Shown: positions 9,001 through 17,558, counted from the first letter of the stretch. The stretch: 57,821 nucleotides of DNA from Ligilactobacillus salivarius DSM 20555 = ATCC 11741 (GCF_001435955.1 NZ_AYYT01000012.1:1-57821); one strand, 5' to 3'. Numbers and translations: made by a program. The notes: generated by a model from the letters alone, not told the origin.

Positions 9001-10083
9001 TATACACCAAAAGATGATGAATCAAAAGCAGCTGTAGAAGAAATACTGGAAAAACAAAATAAGATAGACAAAGCAAGTAATATTCAAAATAGTAAAGTTG
9101 AAAAAGAACATAAAAATCAAAAAGAAACACCTAAGCAAGGTAAACAATTACAGGTTATTAATAAACTAAAAACATTTATTGAAGAAAAAATAAATAATAC
9201 ACTATCAACTTCTCAAGAAACCTTACAATTGTTCTCAGATATGCAGAAATTTAATAATTACTCAGCAAGAAACCAACTTTTGATTCTAGCACAAAAACCA
9301 AATGCCACAGGGGTTAGAACTTTTGATCAATTTAAAAAAGATGGGTACCATGTTAAAAAAGGCGAGAAAGGAATAAAAATTCTTAAACCTGTAGAGCATG
9401 AAGTTTTTCAACGCGCGGACAAATCTGTTGTAGATGTTTTTAAAGCGACTGCTTCGGAAAAAGAGGCTATCAAGAACGGTAATATAAAAACTCAGAAGAA
9501 ATTGTATTACAAGCTACAAACAGTTTTTGATGTTAGTCAAACTAACGTTCCTAAAGAAGAATATGGCAGATATACTAATCAAAAAGACAACGTACTAGAA
9601 AATACCGACTTGAAAACAATCAACCAAGGATTAAGAGAAGTTGCGACCGACTTGGGTATAAAAATTTATACTCATGGTAAAGATGACGCTGCAACCATTA
9701 GACGTGAACCTGATAGAGTAGGATATTATATTGAAGATGAATCAATAATTATTCAACCACAATCTATGACTGATAAAGAAGAGAATGAAACGCTACTAAG
9801 AGGTATTACTAGTAAGTTAGGAACAAAAATTTCAGATGACTTTAGTAAAGAATTGTGGGGAAAAGTTGTCTTAAAAGATTATGATCAAGTACAAGATAAT
9901 TATCTGAACAACTTAAAACAGCTAGGTACTAAGGAACAAGTTTCTATTTTTGAAAAGGTTGCAAAATTAAATACAAGATTTAGTACAATGCTAGCCGATA
10001 AAGTTAGAGGAGTTTCTACAGGAACTATACCATTTAATCAAGGTAGAGGATTTATAACCCCTAGTGTAGCTAAGGAAAGATAG
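6073..10083 (+). CDS. Polyvalent protein: zincin (LPD1-like) and ArdC-N domains, 1336 aa
   Basis: The N-terminal third contains a zinc-protease site, FIHEYGHFLDY around residue 403, followed by TEVYARAFEVY about 80 residues later. This pattern fits the LPD1-like zincin modules of large polyvalent proteins. A long Lys/Glu-rich, coiled-coil-like middle follows (about 550-1020). Residues about 1025-1120 match the ArdC N-terminal ssDNA-binding domain (YSARNQLLILAQ, FDQFKKDGYHVKKGEKG). The C-terminus keeps the ArdC layout, but no HExxH is visible there. Such proteins are carried by conjugative elements and phages and are thought to enter the recipient with the DNA and counter restriction. It is the largest gene of the element and heads its DNA-processing block. 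No relaxase motif was recognised in it. Confidence 0.75.
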   Translation: MEKITDLMKERYGIKQTGKSLNVTPSDTLYTIFRKTADYIYRNGEWTEEDEKTAIKGMLNQDDYFGGDISDVSIEKIQFDDNNVDRIRDRHNTFKAYNEAGDLFKTDGWKDHVYKISYTDSRSRNPDLWKKNKTIILDPDNKVGTLHKHEYAIYDNNDNRSEMQIGNLNRAIGYDKLCTDILRELKDTDNRDQINTLLARITNPENSGKKKAYLFTHDAYYDNEITAEMRKEATNNPDYMIQVNDWQRMNFRYYEQRQLRNQAVDSISDYLEDTYNLTLQMQYEVDIEAQTHAKSWQTKKNINKATLDAMEKSSLKQDFKDLELDNDVDIDKFKKLEPEIRETVKFLPQSTNSEKPILRFRKLGNHHATGLFVPFNNTLAVDFRSYESKSEYRPSGVGIESFIHEYGHFLDYNANNSELSKDGRTRQYANRFRHILSMQDDFKEILHQTQHEIQNRVANGLKMSSHFVNYYTTPTEVYARAFEVYSSEIGLQNSLLKDKSEYKNSLIYSFFTDDTRKKIVNYFDNKFPNYRQRVQEYNQTLEGRIQHKQKVKSDNKSVENAEQQDLNLSLNEPDSDKKLEAQKQELDNSAKKLVDELKKDTNKKQDNNEKEVITKKGKKYLKLVLNSINRENLELLSQKIKDYTKSTGLRPTEYFSSEALAEFATKVDLQNKLENSDIGDKLNILDTNFTVEKQGMQSIMSSSGRAVGVELSYIDAKGNKQNVVLPSDDGNLAAQYLVSAVSINIIEPKVNKEISEDNKSIQNKKDNNSKNNEKQESSSKEDAPEKKYESYKTKRAKQKLARLEKEFSEATKNIYDHYKQANGQPMNDKRGGNAFFNKANKLDEKATQLSTEIEKQKELIEKLEWQDENKALGLNKQGGLIMSVDNIPRIKAEIEKAKQGESHYNQATIRKYKKELAKLEEIARLAETPLSPGAKKLVDDNIIKQWKKKPSIYFVNNLRGVALELTENGNFQVSQKYTPKDDESKAAVEEILEKQNKIDKASNIQNSKVEKEHKNQKETPKQGKQLQVINKLKTFIEEKINNTLSTSQETLQLFSDMQKFNNYSARNQLLILAQKPNATGVRTFDQFKKDGYHVKKGEKGIKILKPVEHEVFQRADKSVVDVFKATASEKEAIKNGNIKTQKKLYYKLQTVFDVSQTNVPKEEYGRYTNQKDNVLENTDLKTINQGLREVATDLGIKIYTHGKDDAATIRREPDRVGYYIEDESIIIQPQSMTDKEENETLLRGITSKLGTKISDDFSKELWGKVVLKDYDQVQDNYLNNLKQLGTKEQVSIFEKVAKLNTRFSTMLADKVRGVSTGTIPFNQGRGFITPSVAKER

Positions 10084-10159
10084 TGCTGTCAGACGCATTT
10101 TAAGCAAGCGTTCAGCGTTTAGATGTATAGTTGTCTTATTATTTTGCTTAGAATTAACC

Positions 10160-10180
10160 TAATATTAATTAATATTAATT
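10160..10180. repeat. Short A/T-rich tandem repeat
   Basis: The 10-mer AATATTAATT is repeated in tandem between the polyvalent gene and its terminator. It may be a bent or easily melted site, but nothing proves a function. Confidence 0.4.
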
Positions 10181-10188
10181 AAAAAACT

Positions 10189-10222
10189 AAACCTAGTACA
10201 AATTTGTACTAGGTTTAAATTT
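10189..10222 (+). terminator. Terminator of the polyvalent operon (repeated palindrome, copy 1)
   Basis: A perfect palindrome centred on ACAAATTTGT with 14-bp arms is followed by a T-rich stretch. Almost the same sequence recurs at 19973-20004, which suggests duplication of a regulatory cassette within the element. Confidence 0.75.
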
Positions 10223-10235
10223 TTATATTTTATTT

Positions 10236-10274
10236 TGGCGAAAGTTTTATTATCATCTCCATTTCTCTATGCTT
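10236..10274 (+). promoter_or_regulatory. Shared promoter module, copy B (TGGCGAAAGTT)
   Basis: TGGCGAAAGTT at 10236-10246 is followed after 33 bp by TATGCT (10269-10274). The leader CTTAAGGAAATTGGAGGTG is nearly the same as in copy F (CTTAAGAAAATTGGAGGTG) before the excisionase. Confidence 0.55.
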
Positions 10275-10296
10275 AAGGAAATTGGAGGTGGAGAGC

Positions 10297-11460
10297 TTGG
10301 ATAGAGATTTATTTGAAAAACTTAGCAACCAGTCTATTCAGAAATACTTAGACTTAAAAGGTATAGGTTATACTAGAAATGGAAACTACCTTAAATTAAT
10401 GGATCACGATTCTTTGGTTATTGATACTAGAATCACAGATCAAAAGAAATGTGAAACATTTTTTTGGAACTCTAAAGGCGTTGGTGGCAATCTATATCAA
10501 TTTATGAGAGAGTATTTAGGTATGGAGTCAACAGACATTCTAAAAGAATTAAAGGAATTATCTCCAGAATTATCAAAAGCTGTTGCAAATAGATATGAGG
10601 ATAAAAAGTATGTCCCAGAAAAATGGAAAAATAAAGGTAATCATGAGCAGGTAAAAGACTATTTAATTAATAAGCGAAAGTTAAGTACACGTTTAGTAAA
10701 CGGTCTCATAGATAGAGACTTACTTCGAGAACTAAAATATGGTGATGCACTGTTTGTTTGGAAAGAAAAAGGACAAGAAGTAGGATCAGATATTCAAGGT
10801 ACTAGGATTGATCATGAAAAATATGGGGATAGAGGAACTAAAAAAATGGTTGTTCCTGGATCCAAGAAAAATTATGGTTTCAATTTTAGTGTTAGAACTA
10901 AGGCAGATAAACAAAAATTTTTTATTTTTGAAAGTCCAATTGATGCGTTAAGTTTTTATCAAACATACATGCCCAAAAATTATCAGAAGAAAGATGAAGG
11001 TTATAGGTTCATATCATTAAACGGGGCAGGGACTAAGTTAGAAACAATTGGTGAATTTTTTAAAACAGTCGGAGTTCCTGATGAGTTACATTTAAATTTT
11101 GACACTGATAAAGCAGGAGTCAAAGCCTTCATGAAGTTTGTTATTGATGCAGATATAGGATTTGAATCTAAATTTGCAACAGATGAAAAACAAGTTAAGG
11201 TATATGCGGATATTCCTAAAAGTGTAGATGTTAAAGATTGGAATGAAGCCTTACAGAAAGGAGAAACAGAATTTACAACGCTAGATATGCCTCAGTATAT
11301 CGAGTATGTTAAAGGAAAATTAGGAGATAATGTAGCTTTAGATATTGCAACTGAAGCTGCACATGAAAAGAAAAAATTTGATTTTGTTAAATATCCTAAA
11401 GAAAAAAATAATGTACAGTCTCCTAACGTGATTAATAAGCGTAAATCTAAAGAAAGATAG
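10297..11460 (+). CDS. TOPRIM-domain primase-like protein (387 aa)
   Basis: A TTG start at 10297 is chosen because GGAGGTG lies six bases ahead of it; a TTG at 10282 lacks spacing for a binding site. The N-terminal 100 residues resemble the DUF3991-type zinc-finger-like domain. The middle and C-terminal part is a TOPRIM fold with an acidic motif in FIFESPIDALSFY and the DxD-like LHLNFDTDKAGVKAF. Related proteins on conjugative plasmids make primers for complementary-strand synthesis after transfer. It starts a new transcription unit and is followed 13 bases later by topoisomerase III. Primase activity is inferred from the fold and neighbours. Confidence 0.75.
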   Translation: MDRDLFEKLSNQSIQKYLDLKGIGYTRNGNYLKLMDHDSLVIDTRITDQKKCETFFWNSKGVGGNLYQFMREYLGMESTDILKELKELSPELSKAVANRYEDKKYVPEKWKNKGNHEQVKDYLINKRKLSTRLVNGLIDRDLLRELKYGDALFVWKEKGQEVGSDIQGTRIDHEKYGDRGTKKMVVPGSKKNYGFNFSVRTKADKQKFFIFESPIDALSFYQTYMPKNYQKKDEGYRFISLNGAGTKLETIGEFFKTVGVPDELHLNFDTDKAGVKAFMKFVIDADIGFESKFATDEKQVKVYADIPKSVDVKDWNEALQKGETEFTTLDMPQYIEYVKGKLGDNVALDIATEAAHEKKKFDFVKYPKEKNNVQSPNVINKRKSKER

Positions 11461-11473
11461 GGGTGTGATATAT

Positions 11474-13714
11474 ATGGTTGATTATTTAATTTTAACAGAA
11501 AAACCTAGTGCTGCTGAAAATTTCAGTACAGCACTTGGAGGAAAAAATGGTACTTTCGATGGTAAAACTTACAAAATTGTTCATGCTAGAGGTCACTTAT
11601 TGACCTTAGCTGAACCTGAAAAACAAGTAGATGCTTCTCTAAAAGAAAAGTACAAGTCATGGGATCCAGAGACTATTCCTTGGAATCTATCTAACCTTTC
11701 ATGGAGAAGAAGTCCTATTCGGAATGCTGGAAGTATTTTAAATTCAATTAAAGATGCAGCTCAAAATGCTAAAGCTATTGTGATTGCTACAGATAACGAT
11801 CCAAGTGGTGAAGGTGAACTACTAGCATGGGAAATAATTGAGTACATAAGATGGAACGGAATTGTATTACGTGAATACCATGATGATGAAACTCCTAAAT
11901 CTATACGTAAGGCTATGTCAAATTTAAAAGATGTTTCAGATAAAAATCAAGATGGTGAATATCTAAAAGGACTGGTCAGAAATAAATGGGATTTTTCTTC
12001 AATGCAATTAACTAGATTAGCGACTAGTTATGCTAGAGAAGCAGGTTTTAATGTTAAAGTAGCAAATCAAGGTAGATTAAAATCAGTAATAATTTCTTTA
12101 GTAAAAGAACGACTTGACGAAATTAAAAACTATATTAAAAAGCCATATTATGAAGCTAAGTTTAAGGACGAAAATGGTCATATATATGCTAGAAAAATTA
12201 AAAAAGATGATGAAGAACAGTTAAATTTAGTTCGTCATAAGTCAAAAGAAGATGCTCAAACTGAATTGTCTATGTACTCTAGTAGTCCAATTGGTGATGT
12301 AGTTAGAAAGCCCACTACACAAGCACCACCAGCATTATTAGATTTAGCAAGTTTGGATGCAATTTTATCAAAAAGAAATTATCCGTCTAATCAAGTTAAA
12401 ACTGTTTATCAAAAACTATATGAGAAAGGTTATGTCTCATATCCTAGGACTGAGGATAAATTTATAACTCAAGAACAGTTTAGAGAATTTTCAGAAAATG
12501 CCGATAAAATCGCTGCATTAGTAGGTGTGAATACAAACTTATTGACACATAGAGAAGCACGTTCTAGCCATGTGAAATCTAGTGCAACACATGGGGCTAA
12601 TCGTCCTGGTAGTAATATTCCTGAAAATTTAGATGAATTTAACCAAATTTTTGATAAAAAGCGAGATCGTGAATGCGCAAAAGATATCTATACAGTGCTG
12701 GCTAGATGTACTTTGGCTATACTAGCAGAAGATTATGTTTATGAAGAGGTCAAAGCATCTTTATTAGAATATCCTGCATTTGAGACTAAATTTAATATCC
12801 CTAAAAAATTGAATTACCGTAAAATATATAATCCTACAGCGATTAAGAAAGAGAAAGATGTTGGTACAAATGCTGTTCCGTTTGTGTTTGAGGGAGCTAA
12901 TTCTAAGCCAAAAGCACCTACAAAGAAATGGCTTTATGCCAAATTAAGAAATTATGGTAAATATGGTGTTGGTACAGGTGCAACACAGCAAAATACCATG
13001 TCAGAGATTACTAATTCTAAGGCTAATGCTTATCTTTTAACTGATAAGCAGGGGAAATTAGATCTAACTGATCAAGGTATGATCGCAGCTGTTTTGTGTG
13101 AAAAAACATACATTGCTTCACCAAATATCACAATTAGATTGTTTGAGATGATGGATGAGGTAGGTAATTTTAAACGAGAACCACAAGATACTATTGATAC
13201 TGTAACCAAAGTTATTATACACGATAAGCCAATCTTTAAAGAGAATGCTACAAAGTTAGTAGATGTATTAGGCAAACCTAAAAAGAGTAATAGTTATGTT
13301 ACAGCTAAATTTAATGATGAAGATATTAAGTTTAAAAATAGTTGGGGCAAATATATTTTTACCAAAGAAGAGATAGATTTATTGAGTAAGGGTGAACCAA
13401 TTTCTTTTACTTACAAAGGAGCTACTATAACAGGTAGGTTAAAAAAGCAAACATATGAAGGACATGAGTATTGGGGTTTCTCACCTGATGAGAGAAAATC
13501 TATTAACGAGAACAATTATACATTTGCTGAAATTAATGGAGAAAAAATTAAGTTTAAAAATAAATGGGGAAGTCATATTTTCTCAGAACCAGAAATTCAA
13601 GCCTTAATTCGTGGTGAAACAATTACCTTTGATTATAATGGTACTGAGAAAAGTGGTAAATTGGAGAAACAAAACTATCAAGGACATGAATATTGGGGCT
13701 TCAAATCAAAATAG
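11474..13714 (+). CDS. topB: Type IA DNA topoisomerase III (conjugation-associated)
   Basis: The ATG at 11474 follows AGGGGTG at good spacing. The N-terminal TOPRIM domain has the Glu of LILTEKPSAAE and the DxD-type motif ATDNDPSGEGEL. The catalytic tyrosine sits in SYPRTEDKF near residue 322, and KVANQGRLKSV belongs to the core gate domain. The C-terminus carries two ~62-residue repeats, each with KFKN(S/K)WG and ending GHEYWGF, like the C-terminal repeats of TopB-type enzymes. The enzyme relaxes or decatenates single-stranded regions. Plasmid TraE/TopB homologues are common next to T4SS genes. The gene forms an operon with the TOPRIM protein upstream and the SSB-like protein downstream. Confidence 0.9.
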   Translation: MVDYLILTEKPSAAENFSTALGGKNGTFDGKTYKIVHARGHLLTLAEPEKQVDASLKEKYKSWDPETIPWNLSNLSWRRSPIRNAGSILNSIKDAAQNAKAIVIATDNDPSGEGELLAWEIIEYIRWNGIVLREYHDDETPKSIRKAMSNLKDVSDKNQDGEYLKGLVRNKWDFSSMQLTRLATSYAREAGFNVKVANQGRLKSVIISLVKERLDEIKNYIKKPYYEAKFKDENGHIYARKIKKDDEEQLNLVRHKSKEDAQTELSMYSSSPIGDVVRKPTTQAPPALLDLASLDAILSKRNYPSNQVKTVYQKLYEKGYVSYPRTEDKFITQEQFREFSENADKIAALVGVNTNLLTHREARSSHVKSSATHGANRPGSNIPENLDEFNQIFDKKRDRECAKDIYTVLARCTLAILAEDYVYEEVKASLLEYPAFETKFNIPKKLNYRKIYNPTAIKKEKDVGTNAVPFVFEGANSKPKAPTKKWLYAKLRNYGKYGVGTGATQQNTMSEITNSKANAYLLTDKQGKLDLTDQGMIAAVLCEKTYIASPNITIRLFEMMDEVGNFKREPQDTIDTVTKVIIHDKPIFKENATKLVDVLGKPKKSNSYVTAKFNDEDIKFKNSWGKYIFTKEEIDLLSKGEPISFTYKGATITGRLKKQTYEGHEYWGFSPDERKSINENNYTFAEINGEKIKFKNKWGSHIFSEPEIQALIRGETITFDYNGTEKSGKLEKQNYQGHEYWGFKSK

Positions 13715-13731
13715 TAAAGGAGAGTACTTTT

Positions 13732-14442
13732 ATGAAAATTCGAGGTAGATTAGTTGAAAAAATAAATTTGAGAGATTCAGATAATCATTATCTTTTTGTC
13801 GTTCAAGGAGAATACGGCCTTTTTAAAGCCGTAACTAATGAGCGTAAGTTCATTGATAAGTTACTAGACGAGGATAATGCCGATAAATCTTGGGAACTTA
13901 GTGTTTCACAAGTAGTAATTAGAGAAAATGGAGAAACTAAGGTTAAAGAATACCTAGACAATGTAACAATTGTAGAAAATTTCAAAGTAAAAAAGGTGGA
14001 ACAACATAAGGTAGAAGACGAAATCAAAAAAGTTGACCAAGTAGATGCTGAAGACAATGAAATTATAGATAAAACGTTGGTTGTTGATAAAGTTCAACCT
14101 ACCGAAACTAAGAAAATATCAGATGATGAGATACTAACTGAATTTCAGAATAAAAAGAATAATTTAAAAGATATAACAATAGATGATACTGAAGAAGATG
14201 ATGATCTAGATGAGGTAACTGATAACTATGTTAGTTTTTCCGAGTCACATCAAAATAAAGATGACGATAAGGAAGAAAAAAATACTGAAGTAGATTTATC
14301 TGAAATTGATAAAAAAGAAGTTCCAATAGATCAAAACAAGGATAATGATAAAGAAGAAAAAACAGATACCACTAATTCTGCTGATGAAGACGATTTTGAT
14401 GATGACGATGACGGAACTGAAATTCCTGCTGATTGGTGGTAA
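13732..14442 (+). CDS. SSB-like acidic protein (236 aa)
   Basis: The ATG at 13732 has AAAGGAGAG in front. The first ~95 residues are short beta-rich segments (MKIRGRLVEKI, HYLFVVQGEYGLFKAV, WELSVSQVVI) compatible with an OB fold. The rest is a long, very acidic, low-complexity tail ending DDDDDGTEIPADWW. An acidic tail with a short hydrophobic tip is the mark of single-strand-binding proteins (classically DDDIPF). Its place after primase-like and topoisomerase genes supports a role in protecting transferred ssDNA. No family was confirmed, so this is a structural guess. Confidence 0.5.
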   Translation: MKIRGRLVEKINLRDSDNHYLFVVQGEYGLFKAVTNERKFIDKLLDEDNADKSWELSVSQVVIRENGETKVKEYLDNVTIVENFKVKKVEQHKVEDEIKKVDQVDAEDNEIIDKTLVVDKVQPTETKKISDDEILTEFQNKKNNLKDITIDDTEEDDDLDEVTDNYVSFSESHQNKDDDKEEKNTEVDLSEIDKKEVPIDQNKDNDKEEKTDTTNSADEDDFDDDDDGTEIPADWW

Positions 14443-14460
14443 TAAGATGAGGTGTTTAGA

Positions 14461-14880
14461 ATGGAAGAAGTGTTAAAGAGGGATAATTACTATTATGGAA
14501 TAAAGTTATCAGAGTTGTCCTTACAAAATGCTGCTAAATGGCGGAAACAGGAATTACTAAATTTAACTAAATTATCAATGATTCAGATTGATAACTTTTC
14601 TATGTATGATCCAAACTCTGATTTAATTAAAATTCGACTTTTTTCATTGAAAAAAATTTTAGAGAATGAAGGACTTGATACCAAGTTTTGGTTTGTATCA
14701 AAAGAATTGAAAAGAACTATCAATTATTCTGATGTTTGGGAAATATCAAATCCTTTTATTTCAAGGACGTTTTTAGTGAACTTTAAAAATAATAAAATAA
14801 CTAATTTTAGCTACCGTTTAGAAGGGAAACAAATTAAAACAGAAAGTCTATTTGAAGCAATTAAACTAGATCAAGGGTGA
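14461..14880 (+). CDS. Hypothetical protein (139 aa) upstream of Clp-type ATPase
   Basis: The ATG at 14461 follows GATGAGGTG. The protein is mixed alpha/beta without membrane segments, and I recognise no motif. It ends one base before the next gene's GTG, so it is in the same operon and may work with the AAA+ ATPase. Function unknown. Confidence 0.6.
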   Translation: MEEVLKRDNYYYGIKLSELSLQNAAKWRKQELLNLTKLSMIQIDNFSMYDPNSDLIKIRLFSLKKILENEGLDTKFWFVSKELKRTINYSDVWEISNPFISRTFLVNFKNNKITNFSYRLEGKQIKTESLFEAIKLDQG

Positions 14881-14881
14881 G

Positions 14882-16711
14882 GTGAGTTATTTGGCAAGGA
14901 AAATACAAACTCCGTCATTATCTAAATATACAATAAATTTAACTGCAAATGCTCGCAATAGTCCTGATGACTATAAAGTGATTGGTCGTGATAAAGAGAT
15001 CGCTCAAGTTATTTTCAATTTATCTAGAAAAACAAAAAACAACCCTATTTTGCTAGGTGAAGCTGGTGTAGGTAAAACAGCTATCGTTGATGGATTAGCT
15101 AGATTGATTGCCTTAAATCAAGTCGGAGAAAAACTAAAGAATAAACAAATCAGAGTTCTACAAATTGCAGCATTGGGTCAACAAGATGTTGTTAGAAAAA
15201 TGCTAAATATCATTAAAGAATGTAAACAAACTAAGGGTAGAAACATTTTATTTATTGATGAAATTCATACTATTATGGGTGCAGACACTAGTAATGGTGC
15301 TATGGATTTAGGTGATGTTTTAAAACCAGCAATGGCAAGAGGTGAAATTCAATTAATTGGTGCAACTACCTTTGATGAATATGACAAATTTATTGAGAAA
15401 GATCCAGCCTTAGAGCGACGCTTTCAACAAATTGTAGTGAATGAACCTTCTAGAGACGATGCAGTTAAAGTTCTATTTGGAATAAGAGACAATTATGAGA
15501 AGTTTCATCGTTTAGTATATACAGATGAAGCAGTTGAAGCTTGTGTTGATCTATCACTTAGATATATAGGTGATAGGCAATTACCAGATAAAGCAATTGA
15601 TTTATTGGATCAAGCTGGATCTATAGCTGCTACTAAAGGCCAAGAAATCATAGATATAAAAGATATAGCTTTAGTTCTTCAGGACATGAAAGGTATCCCA
15701 GTGACTAATATTTTAAAGAATGATAATAGTCGACTTAAAAATTTGGATAAAAAACTTGCGAAAGTCGTTAAAGGCCAAGCCGAAGCAATAAAAACTGTAA
15801 CTGATGCTGTAACGATTGCTAAAGCTGGGTTACAGGATCCCACTAAACCAATTAGTTCATTTTTATTTTTAGGCACAACTGGTGTTGGTAAAACAGCCTT
15901 AACCTTAGTTATGACAGAAGTTATGTTTGATTCTACTGATAATTTGATAAGAATAGATATGTCAGAATTCTCTGAGAGAGAGTCTTTAGATAGATTTCAA
16001 GATCTATTAACAATGCAGGTTAAACGAAAACCATATTGTATAATTTTGCTTGATGAAATTGAAAAAGCCTGTACAGCTGTTCATGACAGATTGTTGCAAG
16101 TATTAGATGCTGGTATCTTACGTGATAAAAGAGGTCGTTCTACTAGTTTTAAGAATACAATTATCATTATGACTACTAACTTAGGTGCAGAACTAATAGT
16201 AGATAACCAAATTTACGAAGCAAACACTGCCGAAAAATTTCTGAATTTAACACCTAACGAAATTGCTAGAAAGCAAGACGCTTTTAAAAAAGAAGTTAAT
16301 ATGGAACTAACCAATATTTTTAGGCCAGAATTTGTTAACAGAATTGAACATAAAGTTATCTTCAATATGCTAACTAGAGATATTATTAAGCAAATTGCAT
16401 ATAATAATTTAGCAACTTTATCGCAAAGAATGGCAGTACATGGATTTAAGTTGGTTTATGAAGATGACCTAATTGATTACTTGGCGGATATAGGTACTGA
16501 TGTTCTAAATGGTGCTAGACCTTTAGCTCGATGTATTGAAGAAGAAGTTTCAGCACCTGTTGCTATGTATATTATGAAATTGTCTGACGACCCTGCCAAT
16601 AATATCCATACCTTAAAAGCTACTGTTGTGGGTGAGAAATTGGGTGGTCAGTTACAGTCTCACTTAAAAGGATCTAGAAAAGTAAAATTTACAGGAATTA
16701 TTGATGATTAG
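14882..16711 (+). CDS. Clp/Hsp100-type double AAA+ ATPase without N-domain (609 aa)
   Basis: Two AAA+ modules are complete. D1 has GEAGVGKT near residue 58 and FIDEIHTI; D2 has [11 protein letters not shown] near residue 330 and LLDEIEKA, with the arginine-finger region [13 protein letters not shown]. The double-Clp-N domain of ClpA/C and the ClpB middle coiled coil are both missing, and no ClpP-binding IGF/LGF loop is visible. It may therefore unfold or remodel proteins without degrading them. On a conjugative element the target could be a relaxosome or T4SS component. The start is GTG 14882 or TTG 14891, and the latter has the better-spaced GAGGTGAG. Confidence 0.85.
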   Translation: MSYLARKIQTPSLSKYTINLTANARNSPDDYKVIGRDKEIAQVIFNLSRKTKNNPILLGEAGVGKTAIVDGLARLIALNQVGEKLKNKQIRVLQIAALGQQDVVRKMLNIIKECKQTKGRNILFIDEIHTIMGADTSNGAMDLGDVLKPAMARGEIQLIGATTFDEYDKFIEKDPALERRFQQIVVNEPSRDDAVKVLFGIRDNYEKFHRLVYTDEAVEACVDLSLRYIGDRQLPDKAIDLLDQAGSIAATKGQEIIDIKDIALVLQDMKGIPVTNILKNDNSRLKNLDKKLAKVVKGQAEAIKTVTDAVTIAKAGLQDPTKPISSFLFLGTTGVGKTALTLVMTEVMFDSTDNLIRIDMSEFSERESLDRFQDLLTMQVKRKPYCIILLDEIEKACTAVHDRLLQVLDAGILRDKRGRSTSFKNTIIIMTTNLGAELIVDNQIYEANTAEKFLNLTPNEIARKQDAFKKEVNMELTNIFRPEFVNRIEHKVIFNMLTRDIIKQIAYNNLATLSQRMAVHGFKLVYEDDLIDYLADIGTDVLNGARPLARCIEEEVSAPVAMYIMKLSDDPANNIHTLKATVVGEKLGGQLQSHLKGSRKVKFTGIIDD

Positions 16712-16722
16712 AGGTGAAAATA

Positions 16723-17010
16723 GTGGTTAATAGTATAAAAACTAAAAAAATTCTAACAGCAGAAGAGAAAGTTGCTGCACTTAAAGCTAAATTGGCTGTC
16801 GAAGAAAAGAAATTACAAAAAATTCGGAGACAAGAAAAAGAGAATTTTATCAAAAAAGTAGGTCAGAAGATAGTTGATGAATTTAATATAACTGATGAAG
16901 AGGAACTAGAGACGTTCATTGAACTTGCCCAATCTTTAAATGTAGAAAAAACTATCATACCTTTTGATAAAGATAACGAAGCAGAATCTGCAAATTATGG
17001 CGAAAGTTAA
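16723..17010 (+). CDS. Small coiled-coil protein, MobC/TraD-like (95 aa)
   Basis: GTG at 16723 is preceded by GAGGTG at six bases. The protein is almost all helix: a Lys/Glu coiled coil (EEKVAALKAKLAVEEKKLQ) and a C-terminal acidic helix. Size and build resemble small relaxosome accessory proteins (MobC or TraD type), but this is only a resemblance. Its last codons overlap promoter copy C, so the following pilin gene starts a separate unit. Confidence 0.5.
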   Translation: MVNSIKTKKILTAEEKVAALKAKLAVEEKKLQKIRRQEKENFIKKVGQKIVDEFNITDEEELETFIELAQSLNVEKTIIPFDKDNEAESANYGES

Positions 17011-17035
17011 TTTTATTTGAAATCTCCTTGATAAT
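16998..17035 (+). promoter_or_regulatory. Shared promoter module, copy C (inside the end of the preceding gene)
   Basis: TGGCGAAAGTT at 16998-17008 runs into the stop codon of the upstream gene. GATAAT (17030-17035), extended by a T before it, follows 32 bp after its first base. The start point would be near 17042, ahead of the pilin gene. Confidence 0.6.
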
Positions 17036-17075
17036 TCAAACAGTGTTAAAGCACTAATTGAATTTTCTAAGGAGG
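17023..17075 (+). promoter_or_regulatory. Leader hairpin that can mask the pilin ribosome binding site
   Basis: TCTCCTT (17023-17029) and AATTCAA (17033-17039) can pair with TTGAATT (17058-17064) and AAGGAGG (17069-17075). The 5' arm lies mostly upstream of the predicted start point of promoter C, so only read-through transcripts would carry it. Confidence 0.45.
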
Positions 17076-17084
17076 TTTTTTACT

Positions 17085-17423
17085 ATGCTAAGTATGGTAA
17101 GTGCAGCTGCTAGTAATGCAAAATTTCTAGCATTGAAGGGAATTGCAGGTGCTAATTTGTATATGCTAGATGCTAATGTAGGTCAAAATACCGCAAACAC
17201 AATCAAAAGTGTTGCTAACAACTTACAAATTGCAGCACTAGTAGGTTTCGGTGCCTCAATTATGTGGGGAGCAGGTCTATTTGGTCTCGGTGGTGAAGAA
17301 GGAGCTAGATCCGCTAAAAAAAGATGGACACGTGCAGCCGTTGGTATTGTTGTCTGTATAGCCGCTTGGTTCTTATTATCATGGCTTAAAGGTTATGCTA
17401 CAACAAACTTCCCTGATCAATAG
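17085..17423 (+). CDS. VirB2/TrbC-like pilin subunit (112 aa)
   Basis: The ATG at 17085 follows AAGGAGG at nine bases; an in-frame TTG at 17058 would lie before that site. The protein is small with two hydrophobic helices (about residues 45-65 and 86-104) split by a short polar Glu/Lys/Arg loop. An Ala-rich N-terminal segment may be trimmed. This is the build of VirB2/TrbC-like pilins in Gram-positive type IV secretion. It has its own promoter and terminator, as expected for a protein needed in many copies. Confidence 0.7.
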   Translation: MLSMVSAAASNAKFLALKGIAGANLYMLDANVGQNTANTIKSVANNLQIAALVGFGASIMWGAGLFGLGGEEGARSAKKRWTRAAVGIVVCIAAWFLLSWLKGYATTNFPDQ

Positions 17424-17432
17424 AAATACAAA

Positions 17433-17463
17433 AATATCTCACTATAATGTGGGATATTTTTTT
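17433..17463 (+). terminator. Terminator of the pilin gene
   Basis: AATATCTCAC pairs with GTGGGATATT across TATAAT and is followed by a run of T. Confidence 0.8.
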
Positions 17464-17485
17464 GTCTTTCTATTTTTAATATTAT

Positions 17486-17522
17486 TGGCGAAAGTTGTGT
17501 AAAAAACGATTAAGTTTAATCT
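17486..17522 (+). promoter_or_regulatory. Shared promoter module, copy D
   Basis: TGGCGAAAGTT at 17486-17496 lies right after the pilin terminator, with TAATCT or TTTAAT 29-31 bp on, and 73 bp before the next start codon. The -10 is the weakest of the six. Confidence 0.45.
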
Positions 17523-17558
17523 TCTAGGTGTAGAAATTAATTAAAGGAGTGCAGTAAT

